Origin: Virgibacillus_F necropolis_A
Lineage (GTDB): Bacteria; Bacillota; Bacilli; Bacillales; Amphibacillaceae
Length of the DNA stretch: 64,000 nt
Direction of reading: 5' to 3'
Assembly: GCF_044793635.1 (NCBI RefSeq)
Contig: NZ_CP084992.1
Location: 1,116,001-1,180,000, forward strand
Shown here: positions 51,666 to 59,803 of the stretch, one piece after another
Position numbering within the stretch: position 1 is the stretch's first letter
Layout of the letters: the number at the start of each line of letters is the position of its first letter
Made by a program: the position numbers and the translations under genes
Notes under the pieces: generated by a model
Told to the model about the DNA's origin: nothing
Database searches by the model: none
The model's input: only the letters and a program-made list of their open reading frames with translations

Positions 51666-51709
51666 CAGTCATCACCTTTTTTCAACATTCTAACAACTAT
51701 AGTTTACCA

Positions 51710-51725
51710 TTAACGTAGACGTTAA
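51710..51725. promoter_or_regulatory. MerR-type operator
   Basis: TTAACGT-AG-ACGTTAA is a perfect palindrome with 7-bp arms. A TATAGT (-10) lies downstream of it on the minus strand, so the palindrome falls in the -35/spacer region, as for MerR-family operators. Confidence 0.65.
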
Positions 51726-51740
51726 GTTCAAGTGTCTGTG

Positions 51741-51840
51741 AACTCGGAAGAGAAAACACTGAACTCGGGCCACACAGCAGCTGTTTCGGTACATATGCGC
51801 ATGAACCCGGGAGAGAGTAGCGCCAACTCGGGAGAGAGGT
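51741..51840. repeat. 21-bp phased repeat array, AACTCGGGAGAGA core
   Basis: AACTCGG-type cores start at 51741, 51762, 51804 (AACCCGGG) and 51825, all in steps of 21 or 42 bp; a worn unit (GTTTCGGT) sits in register at 51783. The array lies 75-175 bp upstream of the MerR gene. The step matches the ACCGGCGA arrays at 29-30 kb, but the core differs. Confidence 0.75.
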
Positions 51841-51900
51841 CAACGACTACAGTAAAAAAGGATCCTCCACAATTTTGCAGGGAATCCTCTTAATAAATCT

Positions 51901-52360
51901 AGGCTGTTTTCTAAATGATTGTTGTTTTTTGCCACAAAGATATAAATTGCGTCATAGCATACCGCTCCGAAAATACACTTCGCTTTCCGCGGGCTCGCGC
52001 TGAGCCTCCTCGCGAGCAAAGACCGCTCACTGCGGGGTCTCATCGTCTTCGCTGTTTCCGCAGGAGTCTTCGTGTATTTTCTCCGCTAACATGGTGTCTG
52101 GAAACAGTACTATATAGCCCCTTTCACTATTATGGCAGTTGATTGGAGCGGAGGACCGTTGACTCCTGCGGGAACAGCACGAGTCTGAAGACCCCGCAGC
52201 GGTGGTCTTCCGCGAGGAGGCTGAAGCCGTGCCCGCGGAAAGCAACGGTCCGCAGCGGAAATCAACATAGCACTTAAATTACAGTTTATATCTGGAGCGG
52301 TAAGTTAGGACACATTTTTTCGCAAGGATTGAATAGCAACAAACTTACGAAAAGTGTCTA
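51901..52360. repeat. two-arm palindromic intergenic repeat, copy D
   Basis: Arm 1 is closed by GAAAATACAC (51969-51978) pairing 10/10 with 52072-52081. Arm 2 is closed by GTTGATT and GGACCGTTG pairing with CAACGGTCC and AATCAAC. The outer right end forms a further hairpin (GACACTTTTCGTAAG with CTTGCGAAAAAATGTGTC on the minus strand), which may terminate topB. It fills most of the gap between the MerR and topB genes. Confidence 0.82.
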
Positions 52361-52363
52361 AAT

Positions 52364-54535
52364 CTATTTCTTAAACTTAGCCAGCGCATCAGCTAAAGCA
52401 TTGTTCTTGAACCCCTCGTCATCCTGGTTCTTCAAATATTTATTAACATCTTTCTTTGATACTTTATGCTTTTTCTCCTGTTGTTTACGTTTATTAAACG
52501 TAGAAAGTTTTTCACGGTGCCCACATTTACAGGTGAACATTTGTCCTTCACCTTCACCCCGTAATTCCAACCGTTTGTGACAGTTTGGGCAACGTGCGTT
52601 GGTTCGTTTAGCAATGTTCTTTTTATTACCACACGACCGATCCTGACACACAAGCATTCTTCCATTTTTATTATCAATTTCAAGCATCAGTTTGCCACAA
52701 TCCGGACATTTGGTTCCAGTCATATTATCATGCTTGAACGTTTCATCACTGCCTTTGATTTCTTGCACGACTTCTTTCGTATAGCTCTTCATCTCTGCGA
52801 TAAATTTGTCTTTTTTCAGTTTACCATCTGCAATTAATCCAAGCTTTTGTTCCCATTCACCAGTAAGCGCGGGGGATCGTAAATCTTCAGGGACTAAATC
52901 AAGTAATTGCTTTCCTTTTGAAGTTAGAAACAAGTATTTACCTTTTTTATCCATACACTGACTGTTAAATAATTTCTCAATGATATCTGCACGGGTTGCG
53001 ACGGTTCCAAGACCACCAGTTTCCTTCAAACTACCCGCTAAATGCTTCTCATCAGAACTCATGTAGCGTACAGGATTTTCCATCGCCTGCAATAGTCCAC
53101 CTTCTGTAAAACGCTCTGGTGGCTTTGTTTCGCCATTAGTTAGTGAAACTTTCAGCTTACCAAACGCTTCACCCTTTGATAATTTTGGCAGTTTCTGATC
53201 TGCGTCATCATCATCTTCAAATCGATTATCATAAATTTCTTTCCAGCCTTGTTTTGTTACCCGTTTACCTTTTGCAGTAAAACGTTCACCCGCAACTTCA
53301 GCTTCCACAGAGGTCTGCTCAAACTCATGTGGTTCAGATAGAACGGCAAGGAATCGCTTCACAACCAAATCATAAATCTTTTGTTCTTTGTCATCTAAAT
53401 CTCCTAAAACAACCGACTGTTCGGTAGGAATAATTGCATGGTGATCCGATACTTTCGCATTGTCCACTACAGATTTCGATAGCTTAAACTCACGTTTCAA
53501 CACTTTATTGGCAAAACGTGCGTACTGATCGACACCACAAGCTTTCACTCGGTCCTTCAATGTCGGTACAATATCGGTTGAAATAACCCGCGAATCTGTT
53601 CGTGGATAGGTTAAAACTTTGTGCTGTTCATACAATTTTTGCATGATTGATAATGTTTGTTTTCCGGAAAAATTAAAAATCCGGTTGGCATCACGTTGAA
53701 GCTCGGTTAAATCATATAATTGTGCGGCATGTTTTTTCTTGTGGGTTTGATCAACCGATACGATGGTAGCCGACCCGTTCTTCACTTTTTGCAAAATAGA
53801 CTCGGCCTTGTCTTTGGCAAACATACGGTTATTATTTTTCGCATCCACCCAAGTGAATTTCAAGCCTTTGTCCGTAACCGCTTGAATTCCATAAAATTTC
53901 TGTGGCTTAAACGCTTTAATTTCATTTTCACGTGCTTGAATCATAGCGAGTGTAGGTGTCTGTACTCTACCACCAGACAACTGAGCGTTAAATTTCGTCG
54001 TCAAAGCACGAGTCGCGTTTAACCCCACATACCAGTCTGCTTCCGAACGTGCTACTGCTGCATCATATAAATTAAGGTAACGGTCACCAGGTTTTAACTG
54101 CTTAAAGCCATCCTTAATAGCCTTATCTGTCACAGATGAAATCCATAAACGCTTCACAGGCTTTTTCACACGAGCCTTTTCCAAAATCCATCTGGCAACA
54201 AGCTCACCTTCACGTCCAGCATCTGTTGCAATAACGATTTCACGTACATCATTGCGGTTCAATTGCGTCTTAACTGCATTAAACTGCTTTCCAGTTTTTT
54301 TCATCACAACTAATTTCAGATGGTCAGGAAGCATTGGTAGGTCGTCTAGTTTCCATGTTTTATATTTATCATCATAAATTTCAGGATCTGCTAACGTGAC
54401 TAAATGGCCGAGAGCCCATGTAACGATATAGGAAGAACCCTCCATATAGCCATTTCCCTTTTTGGTACAATTCAATACGCGTGCTATATCACGTCCAACA
54501 GAGGGTTTCTCTGCTAATACAACCGTTTTACTCAT
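52364..54535 (-). CDS. topB: DNA topoisomerase III TopB
   Basis: A 723-residue type IA topoisomerase. The Toprim domain has VLAEKPSVGRDIAR at the N-terminus and TDAGREGELVARWI; the catalytic tyrosine lies in LTYPRTDSR (about 307-315). LSGGRVQTPTLAMI and GLGTVATRADIIEKLF are family signatures. Two C-terminal zinc-ribbon motifs follow (CPDCGKLML ... CQDRSC and CPNCHKRLEL ... CKC), then a basic tail. Full length. ATG behind AGAGAGGA. Single gene; it decatenates DNA in replication and recombination. Confidence 0.95.
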   Translation of the reverse strand: MSKTVVLAEKPSVGRDIARVLNCTKKGNGYMEGSSYIVTWALGHLVTLADPEIYDDKYKTWKLDDLPMLPDHLKLVVMKKTGKQFNAVKTQLNRNDVREIVIATDAGREGELVARWILEKARVKKPVKRLWISSVTDKAIKDGFKQLKPGDRYLNLYDAAVARSEADWYVGLNATRALTTKFNAQLSGGRVQTPTLAMIQARENEIKAFKPQKFYGIQAVTDKGLKFTWVDAKNNNRMFAKDKAESILQKVKNGSATIVSVDQTHKKKHAAQLYDLTELQRDANRIFNFSGKQTLSIMQKLYEQHKVLTYPRTDSRVISTDIVPTLKDRVKACGVDQYARFANKVLKREFKLSKSVVDNAKVSDHHAIIPTEQSVVLGDLDDKEQKIYDLVVKRFLAVLSEPHEFEQTSVEAEVAGERFTAKGKRVTKQGWKEIYDNRFEDDDDADQKLPKLSKGEAFGKLKVSLTNGETKPPERFTEGGLLQAMENPVRYMSSDEKHLAGSLKETGGLGTVATRADIIEKLFNSQCMDKKGKYLFLTSKGKQLLDLVPEDLRSPALTGEWEQKLGLIADGKLKKDKFIAEMKSYTKEVVQEIKGSDETFKHDNMTGTKCPDCGKLMLEIDNKNGRMLVCQDRSCGNKKNIAKRTNARCPNCHKRLELRGEGEGQMFTCKCGHREKLSTFNKRKQQEKKHKVSKKDVNKYLKNQDDEGFKNNALADALAKFKK

Positions 54536-54682
54536 GTAAAAAAATCCTCTCTATTAAAAAACAATCTAGCTTTATTTTATCACAAAAAGCGTTCTCTAAC
54601 AGTGCTGGCATTCAGAAAACCAATCACATCGGGACGGCAATTCCATACAATAATCTAACACAATACAAGGGACTGATACAGA

Positions 54683-55318
54683 ATGTTTTTTTATATGGGA
54701 TTATTCCTTCTGGTTATTGCAGTTAGTTTAGATGGGTTTGGTGTAGGAGTTACGTATGGTATAAGAAAGATTCGCGTCCCGTTTTTTCCATTACTAATTA
54801 TTATGCTATGTTCTGGAATTATTGTATTAATTTCCATGACAGTTGGAACATACATTGCGACGTTCATTGATCCAGCAATAGCGAGGGGACTTGGTGGGGC
54901 AATATTGGTTGCTATTGGACTATATTGTTTACTAAATGTTGTACGCTCAAAAATAAGCGATCAAACCTTCATGAAAAATCAAAATAGATTACTTGAAGCA
55001 AGCAATACAGAAAAGTACAGAAGCGTTCTAACCAACCCACAACATGCAGATTTAGACCAGTCCGGTACGATATCTGCAAAAGAAGCTTTATTGTTGGGTA
55101 CAGCTCTAGCGCTTGACGCATTTGGAGCAGGAATTGGAGCGGCCATGCTAAGCTACTCACCAATTGTCACTGCTCTATTAATTGCAATGATGAGCGGATT
55201 ATTTGTATATTGTGGCATTCATGCAGGTGTATTTTTATCCAAAAATAAATCCATGCAAAAGGTGACCTTTTTGCCACCCCTTTTATTAATCGCTCTAGGT
55301 ATTTTTAATATTTTATAA
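54683..55318 (+). CDS. ytaF: sporulation membrane protein YtaF (MntP-like)
   Basis: A 211-residue membrane protein with six predicted helices in two repeats, each with a conserved Asp near the start of a helix (AVSLDGFGVGVTYG and ALALDAFGAGIGAAM), the pattern of the MntP/LysE-related YtaF family. Between them is a loop with DLDQSGTISAKEAL, which reads like an EF-hand. YtaF is a sporulation gene in B. subtilis; it probably moves a divalent cation. ATG at 54683 behind AAGGGA; a second ATG 12 bp later is possible. Confidence 0.88.
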   Translation: MFFYMGLFLLVIAVSLDGFGVGVTYGIRKIRVPFFPLLIIMLCSGIIVLISMTVGTYIATFIDPAIARGLGGAILVAIGLYCLLNVVRSKISDQTFMKNQNRLLEASNTEKYRSVLTNPQHADLDQSGTISAKEALLLGTALALDAFGAGIGAAMLSYSPIVTALLIAMMSGLFVYCGIHAGVFLSKNKSMQKVTFLPPLLLIALGIFNIL

Positions 55319-55346
55319 GCCCAAATTATCGTTATAGAAAGAATAG

Positions 55347-55389
55347 AAAGACTCGCCATTCACCTCATTACGAATGACGAGTCCTTTTT
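55347..55389. terminator. bidirectional terminator
   Basis: GACTCGcCATTC pairs with GAATGaCGAGTC around a short loop, followed by CTTTTT on the plus strand and by CTTTCT on the minus. Lies between ytaF and the converging ZIP gene. Confidence 0.85.
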
Positions 55390-55405
55390 AATTCATTGCA
55401 TCACC

Positions 55406-56239
55406 TTATCCCAGGGCAACATCCAGTATCATCATAACGGTGAAACCTACCATTAACGTTAGAGACGCCAGATCTTTGTTGCCTTCTTCCTGGGAGCTTG
55501 GGATTACTTCTTCTACGACGACGAAAATCATAGCACCAGCAGCAAAACTTAATGCATATGGCAGCATGGGTTCGATAAACGTTACCGCAAGTACACCAAC
55601 CACCGCTGAAATTGGTTCAACCAGCCCGGATGCCTGGCCATACAAAAAGCTTTTTCTCCGTGACATGCCATCCCGTCGTAATGGCATCGCCACTGCAACA
55701 CCTTCTGGGAAGTTCTGAATTCCAATACCAATTGCGAGTGCCATTGCGCTTGCAAGCGATGCAGTGTCAAACCCCGCTGCGACAGCACCAAATGCTACCC
55801 CAACAGCGAGACCCTCGGGAATATTATGTAGGGTAATTGCAAGAACAAGTAATGTACTCCGTTTTTTCTTCTTTGGATTTATTCCTTCTGCACTTTCTAT
55901 TGAAAGACCAGGATGTAAATGGGGAAGAATTTTATCCACGCCCCATAAGAATAGTCCACCAACCATAAAACCAACGGCAGCAGGTATCCAAATTGGTACA
56001 GGCCCATCTTCAGCCATTTCTAATGCAGGAGAAAGCAAGGACCAAAAGCTCGCCGCAATCATAACGCCACCAGCAAAACCAAGCATACTGTCCAAAAACT
56101 TTTGATTCATATTTTTTTGTGTAAAAACAAGTGCAGCCCCAAGCGCCGTCATCCCCCATGTGAACAAAGTTGCCAGTAAAGCAAGGATAACAGGGTCGAG
56201 AGTTTCCAGGTATTCAAACATATTTTTCATCCGCTCCAT
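55406..56239 (-). CDS. ZIP-family metal transporter
   Basis: A 277-residue membrane protein with eight predicted helices. The metal-site motif HNIPEGLAVGVAFG (about 143-156) and the second NFPEGVAVAMPLR are hallmarks of bacterial ZIP proteins (ZupT-like). The loop KKKKRS precedes the first motif. It imports Zn, Mn or Fe; the metal is not predictable. Three methionines near the start (56239, 56230, 56221) leave the N-terminus uncertain; GGAG lies between the first two and would best serve the third. Confidence 0.88.
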   Translation of the reverse strand: MERMKNMFEYLETLDPVILALLATLFTWGMTALGAALVFTQKNMNQKFLDSMLGFAGGVMIAASFWSLLSPALEMAEDGPVPIWIPAAVGFMVGGLFLWGVDKILPHLHPGLSIESAEGINPKKKKRSTLLVLAITLHNIPEGLAVGVAFGAVAAGFDTASLASAMALAIGIGIQNFPEGVAVAMPLRRDGMSRRKSFLYGQASGLVEPISAVVGVLAVTFIEPMLPYALSFAAGAMIFVVVEEVIPSSQEEGNKDLASLTLMVGFTVMMILDVALG

Positions 56240-56295
56240 CTGTATAAAAATATCTGGTGTTCACCATAAACATATTAATGCTGCATCTGCCACAC

Positions 56296-56319
56296 AAAAG
56301 GCCCAATTAAAGTGCCTTT
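56296..56319 (-). terminator. weak terminator of the SDR gene
   Basis: On the minus strand AAAGGC pairs with GCCTTT with TTGTG after it; the stem overlaps the stop codon. Confidence 0.35.
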
Positions 56320-57101
56320 ACCAAACCACCATCGATAATAACTGATTGACCTGTAATGTATGTATTTGCACCAGACGCCAGAAATACGATACCCCTCGCA
56401 AATTCTTCAGGTTGACCATAACGCTTCATCGGTACCTGTTGTTCTGCATTTGCTTTGACCTTATCGACTGGAATGTCTAAATCAGCTGAAGTCCGTTGAT
56501 TCAATTTACTGATTCGATCTGTTTCAATAGTTCCAGGACCTACAGTATTGATTAATATATTATCTTCACCCAACTCCTGTGACAAGCTTTTTGCCAATCC
56601 AACAATCCCTGGGCGCATCGTATTCGATAACACCAAGTTATCCAAACTCTGTTTAATGGACGATGAAGCTATATTTACAATGTGCCCACTTTGCTGTTCT
56701 TTCATAAATGGAACTACTTCACGTGTGGTACGAATAAAGCTTAATAAATTTAGTTCAAATGCATGATACCAATCATCATCACTCATATCTAAAAATTTCC
56801 CTGCAGGAGGACCGCCCGCATTGTTGATTAAAACATCCACAGTCCCATTCCACTTAGAAGCTTTTTCAACCATCGCTTTAATCGCTTCAGGATCTTTCAT
56901 ATCACAAACAATATAGTCCACATTTTCATTGGATGTCTCTTGCTTAATTGATGTAACAGTTTCCTGTAATGTTTCTTCGCTTCGACTCGCAACTAATACA
57001 TGTGCGCCTTCCCGTGCGAATTCAGTAGCAATTGCACGACCAAGTCCTTTACTTGCAGCTGTTACGATAACTGATTTACCTTTTAATAATAGATCCATCA
57101 T
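56307..57101 (-). CDS. SDR-family oxidoreductase lacking the YxxxK motif
   Basis: A 264-residue short-chain dehydrogenase. The cofactor loop TAASKGLGRAIA (about 14-25), NNAGG (about 92-96) and the C-terminal GQSVIIDGG are intact. Where Tyr-x-x-x-Lys is expected, the sequence is LDNLVLSNTMRPGIVGLAK, so the catalytic Tyr and its Lys are replaced, as in a known divergent subgroup of FabG-like proteins. NAD(P) binding is likely; normal SDR catalysis is doubtful. An ATG pair at the start. It is divergent from the symporter locus over 234 bp. Confidence 0.88.
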   Translation of the reverse strand: MMDLLLKGKSVIVTAASKGLGRAIATEFAREGAHVLVASRSEETLQETVTSIKQETSNENVDYIVCDMKDPEAIKAMVEKASKWNGTVDVLINNAGGPPAGKFLDMSDDDWYHAFELNLLSFIRTTREVVPFMKEQQSGHIVNIASSSIKQSLDNLVLSNTMRPGIVGLAKSLSQELGEDNILINTVGPGTIETDRISKLNQRTSADLDIPVDKVKANAEQQVPMKRYGQPEEFARGIVFLASGANTYITGQSVIIDGGLVKAL

Positions 57102-57235
57102 GAATACCCCATTTCCACTTATTTAACATGTCTTCCATTTATTATCCATGTCTATCTGTTTTTTTACAATTCAATCACCTTATTTGACTAAAATAATTTT
57201 ATTTTGTCGTAATTGCACTAATATTTAAAATTATA

Positions 57236-57264
57236 TTGAAAACCCACTCACAAACATATATTAT
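57236..57264 (+). promoter_or_regulatory. sigma-A promoter of the symporter operon
   Basis: TTGAAA (57236-57241) and TATTAT (57259-57264) are 17 bp apart. Confidence 0.6.
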
Positions 57265-57303
57265 ATGATTGAACATTAGACAAGTATAAGGCTACCACCA
57301 AAA

Positions 57304-57317
57304 TGAAAGCGCTTTCT
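57304..57317 (+). promoter_or_regulatory. cre site before the symporter operon
   Basis: TGAAAGCGCTTTCT matches 13 of 14 positions of the CcpA consensus and lies about 33-46 bp after the expected transcription start, a roadblock position. Confidence 0.75.
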
Positions 57318-57335
57318 ATTAAGGGAGGGGATACC

Positions 57336-57446
57336 ATGTTTGGATTAAGTGATCCTATGATAATTATCGCATGGCTTGGAACAATTATTTCTGCTTTAGG
57401 TTGTGTTGTGTTTGGAATTTTCACGTGGAATAAAGGTGATTCCTAG
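57336..57446 (+). CDS. symporter small accessory protein
   Basis: A 36-residue single-helix membrane protein: MFGLSDPMIIIAWLGTIISA then LGCVVFGIFTWNKGDS. The start (LSDPxxIIAW) and the end (WNKGD) match the small accessory subunits encoded just before SSS-family symporters. GGGAGGGG precedes the ATG. It is 31 bp before the symporter gene. By family knowledge such a subunit is needed for symporter function in some cases (MetS with MetP). Confidence 0.85.
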   Translation: MFGLSDPMIIIAWLGTIISALGCVVFGIFTWNKGDS

Positions 57447-57477
57447 TATTTCACTAAACAAAGGGGGATAAGTATAA

Positions 57478-59061
57478 ATGAACTATATGATTCTCGTAAT
57501 TGTATGTCTTGTCTTTATCTCGATCATGTCTGCGCTTGCCTATTATGGTTATAAAAAAACCATTACACAAGAAGATTATTTAGTCGGAGGTCGAACAATC
57601 AGTCCATTCGTTATGGCCTTATCCTATGGCGCGACCTTCATTAGTACCTCAGCACTCATTGGTTTTGGTGGTGTCTCCTCCTTATTTGGACTTAGTTTAC
57701 TATGGTTAGCACTACTGAATATTGTGCTTGGTGTACTGGTTGCTTTTGCAGTTTTTGGGACAAGGATACGTAGATTATCAGTAAAGTTAGATGCATACAC
57801 GTTTCCAGATTTGCTGGGAAAAAGATATAAATCCAAGTTCTTAACTATTTTTTCCGCTTCGATGATTTTCCTATTCATGCCTGCATATACGAGTATAGTA
57901 TTAGTTGGTGGTGGACGGTTTTTGCAAGAGTCACTGGCAGTCAATTATGATCTTGCACTATTTATATTAGCAATTATTGTAGGGATTTATGTTATTAGTG
58001 GTGGTATCCGTGCCGTAATGTATACAGATGCCTTTGGTGCAATCATAATGTTTATTGGAATGGCGATTTTCCTTTTTGTGACCTATCACATTTTAGGTGG
58101 TGTAGAAGCTGCTCATAAAGGGTTAAGTGCAATGAAAAGCATGGTACCAGATGCCTTAGTGGAACAAGGTCATCAGGGTTGGACATCCATGCCTGCCTTT
58201 GGCTCTCCAATTTGGTGGACAGTTGTCAGTACAATCATAATGGGTGTTGGGATTGGGGTTTTAGCACAACCACAGCTGGCAATGCGTGCCATGACCGTTA
58301 ATAGTGACAAATCATTATATCGTTCAGTACTGATTGGTGGCGTATTCATATTTTTCATGACTGGTGCTGCATTTATGATTGGTCCTTTATCCAATCTCTA
58401 CTTTTTCCAGGAGAGTGGAAAAATTGCCATTGATGTAGCAACCGGAAACGTTGATTTAGTTATTCCAACGTTCATTAATGAAATAATGCCTGAATGGTTT
58501 ATCTATTTGTTTACACTTACTTTACTTTCAGCAACCATTTCAACCATTAGCTCACTAATCCATTTACAAGGTACTGCTTTTGGGGAAGATATTTTAAAAA
58601 ATGTTGGGGTTAAAAAGATTGCAGGCTTAAACACTAACCGTGTTGGCGTTTTAATTGGGATTCTTGCTGCAGTTGTTCTAGCTTATATATTACCTCCAGG
58701 CATTATTGCACGTGCAACAGCCTTTTGGTTCGGTATATGTGCTGCTGGATTTCTGCCGACCTTAATTGGTGCTTTATTTTGGAAGAATGCAACGAAACAG
58801 GGAGCTATTTTCAGCACAATTACTGGGTTTGCAGTAAGTATCATTGGGTTCCTTTTCTTTCATTTAAAAGAGGCTGAGGCATTTGGAATTTCACAGGCAT
58901 TATTCGGAAAAACAACGTTGCTTGGATTCCCATGGACCTTTGTTGATCCATTGTTCTATGCTTTGCCACTTTCGGCAGTTGTTTTTGTTGTAGTTAGTTT
59001 AATGACGAAAGAAAAGCAACATGAGCAGGTAGAAAATGTCGACGTGAAAAAAAGTATATAA
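57478..59061 (+). CDS. sodium:solute symporter (SSS family)
   Basis: A 527-residue membrane protein with about thirteen helices. EDYLVGGRTISPFVMALSYG (about 33-52), the following ATFISTSALIGFGG, and DLLGKRYKSKFLTIF are typical of the SSS family. The tail is charged. The substrate is unknown; carboxylates or amino acids are common in this branch. It depends on the accessory subunit at 57336 by analogy, and the cre site suggests carbon control. ATG behind GGGGGATAAG. Confidence 0.92.
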   Translation: MNYMILVIVCLVFISIMSALAYYGYKKTITQEDYLVGGRTISPFVMALSYGATFISTSALIGFGGVSSLFGLSLLWLALLNIVLGVLVAFAVFGTRIRRLSVKLDAYTFPDLLGKRYKSKFLTIFSASMIFLFMPAYTSIVLVGGGRFLQESLAVNYDLALFILAIIVGIYVISGGIRAVMYTDAFGAIIMFIGMAIFLFVTYHILGGVEAAHKGLSAMKSMVPDALVEQGHQGWTSMPAFGSPIWWTVVSTIIMGVGIGVLAQPQLAMRAMTVNSDKSLYRSVLIGGVFIFFMTGAAFMIGPLSNLYFFQESGKIAIDVATGNVDLVIPTFINEIMPEWFIYLFTLTLLSATISTISSLIHLQGTAFGEDILKNVGVKKIAGLNTNRVGVLIGILAAVVLAYILPPGIIARATAFWFGICAAGFLPTLIGALFWKNATKQGAIFSTITGFAVSIIGFLFFHLKEAEAFGISQALFGKTTLLGFPWTFVDPLFYALPLSAVVFVVVSLMTKEKQHEQVENVDVKKSI

Positions 59062-59074
59062 AAAGTAATTATCC

Positions 59075-59527
59075 TAGGCTTTTTTAGTAAAGAGTGTTGC
59101 TTTTGAGAGAATAGATATAAAATGCGACGTAACTGCTGGTTGATTTCCGCTGCGGACCGTTGCTTTCCGCGGGCACGGCTTCAGCCTCCTCGCGGAAGAC
59201 CACCGCTGCGGGGTCTTCAGACTCGTGCTGTTCCCGCAGGAGTCAACTGTCCTCCGCTCCAATCAACTGCCATAATAGTGAATGTGCTGTATAGTACTAT
59301 TCTCAAACACCGTGATAGTGTAGGAAATCCACGTAGACTCCTGCGGGAAAGCGAAGTGATGAGACCCCGCAGAGAGCGGTCTTTGCGATCGAGGAGGCTC
59401 AGCGCAAGCCCGCGGAAAGCGTAGTGGATTTCCGGAACGGTTGTCCAACAGCAATCATAGAAGTTACGCCGCTTTTTATATCAACTATGAAGATGAAAAA
59501 GCAAAGATGCTTACGAAAAGATCCTTA
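59075..59527. repeat. two-arm palindromic intergenic repeat, copy E
   Basis: Arm 1 is closed by TTGATT, GGAC and GTTG pairing with CAAC, GTCC and AATCAA; arm 2 by GGAAATCCAC (59323-59332) pairing 10/10 with 59424-59433. The edges (GTTGCTTTTGAGAGAATAGATATAA left; complement of the right edge TTTCGTAAGCATCTTTGCTTT) match those of copy B. It follows the symporter gene directly. Confidence 0.83.
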
Positions 59528-59535
59528 TCTTATGT

Positions 59536-59571
59536 AGGGCGCGGCCTTTTTTAAAAGGGCGCCCTCTTTTT
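59536..59571 (+). terminator. terminator after copy E
   Basis: AGGGCGC pairs with GCGCCCT and an inner CCTTTT with AAAAGG; CTTTTT follows. It may end transcripts from the symporter operon that run through copy E. Confidence 0.75.
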
Positions 59572-59586
59572 ACAACTCCTGCTATC

Positions 59587-59688
59587 TTAATTACCTGGAG
59601 GCCGATTAGTTCTATATTTATTTGGATTCTTCTTCTCGTTCAGTTCTTCTTTGCTTTTATTTTTAGTCTTCGTCTTGCCTTTTGCCAT
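59587..59688 (-). CDS. 33-residue lysine-rich protein
   Basis: MAKGKTKTKNKSKEELNEKK followed by NPNKYRTNRPPGN. It is very basic and hydrophilic and has no hydrophobic core. GGAGG lies 8 bp before the ATG. Size and composition recall minor small acid-soluble spore proteins, but it matches none that I can name. Separate from its neighbours. Confidence 0.6.
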   Translation of the reverse strand: MAKGKTKTKNKSKEELNEKKNPNKYRTNRPPGN

Positions 59689-59803
59689 AATAATAACCTC
59701 CTTTTCTTTTAGTTTGCCTAGATCCAATAAAAAAATGTACTAACTATATGTTAAACTACAAGTAACCCAATAAATTGGGACCAAACCCTTTCCCCTATTC
59801 GGA

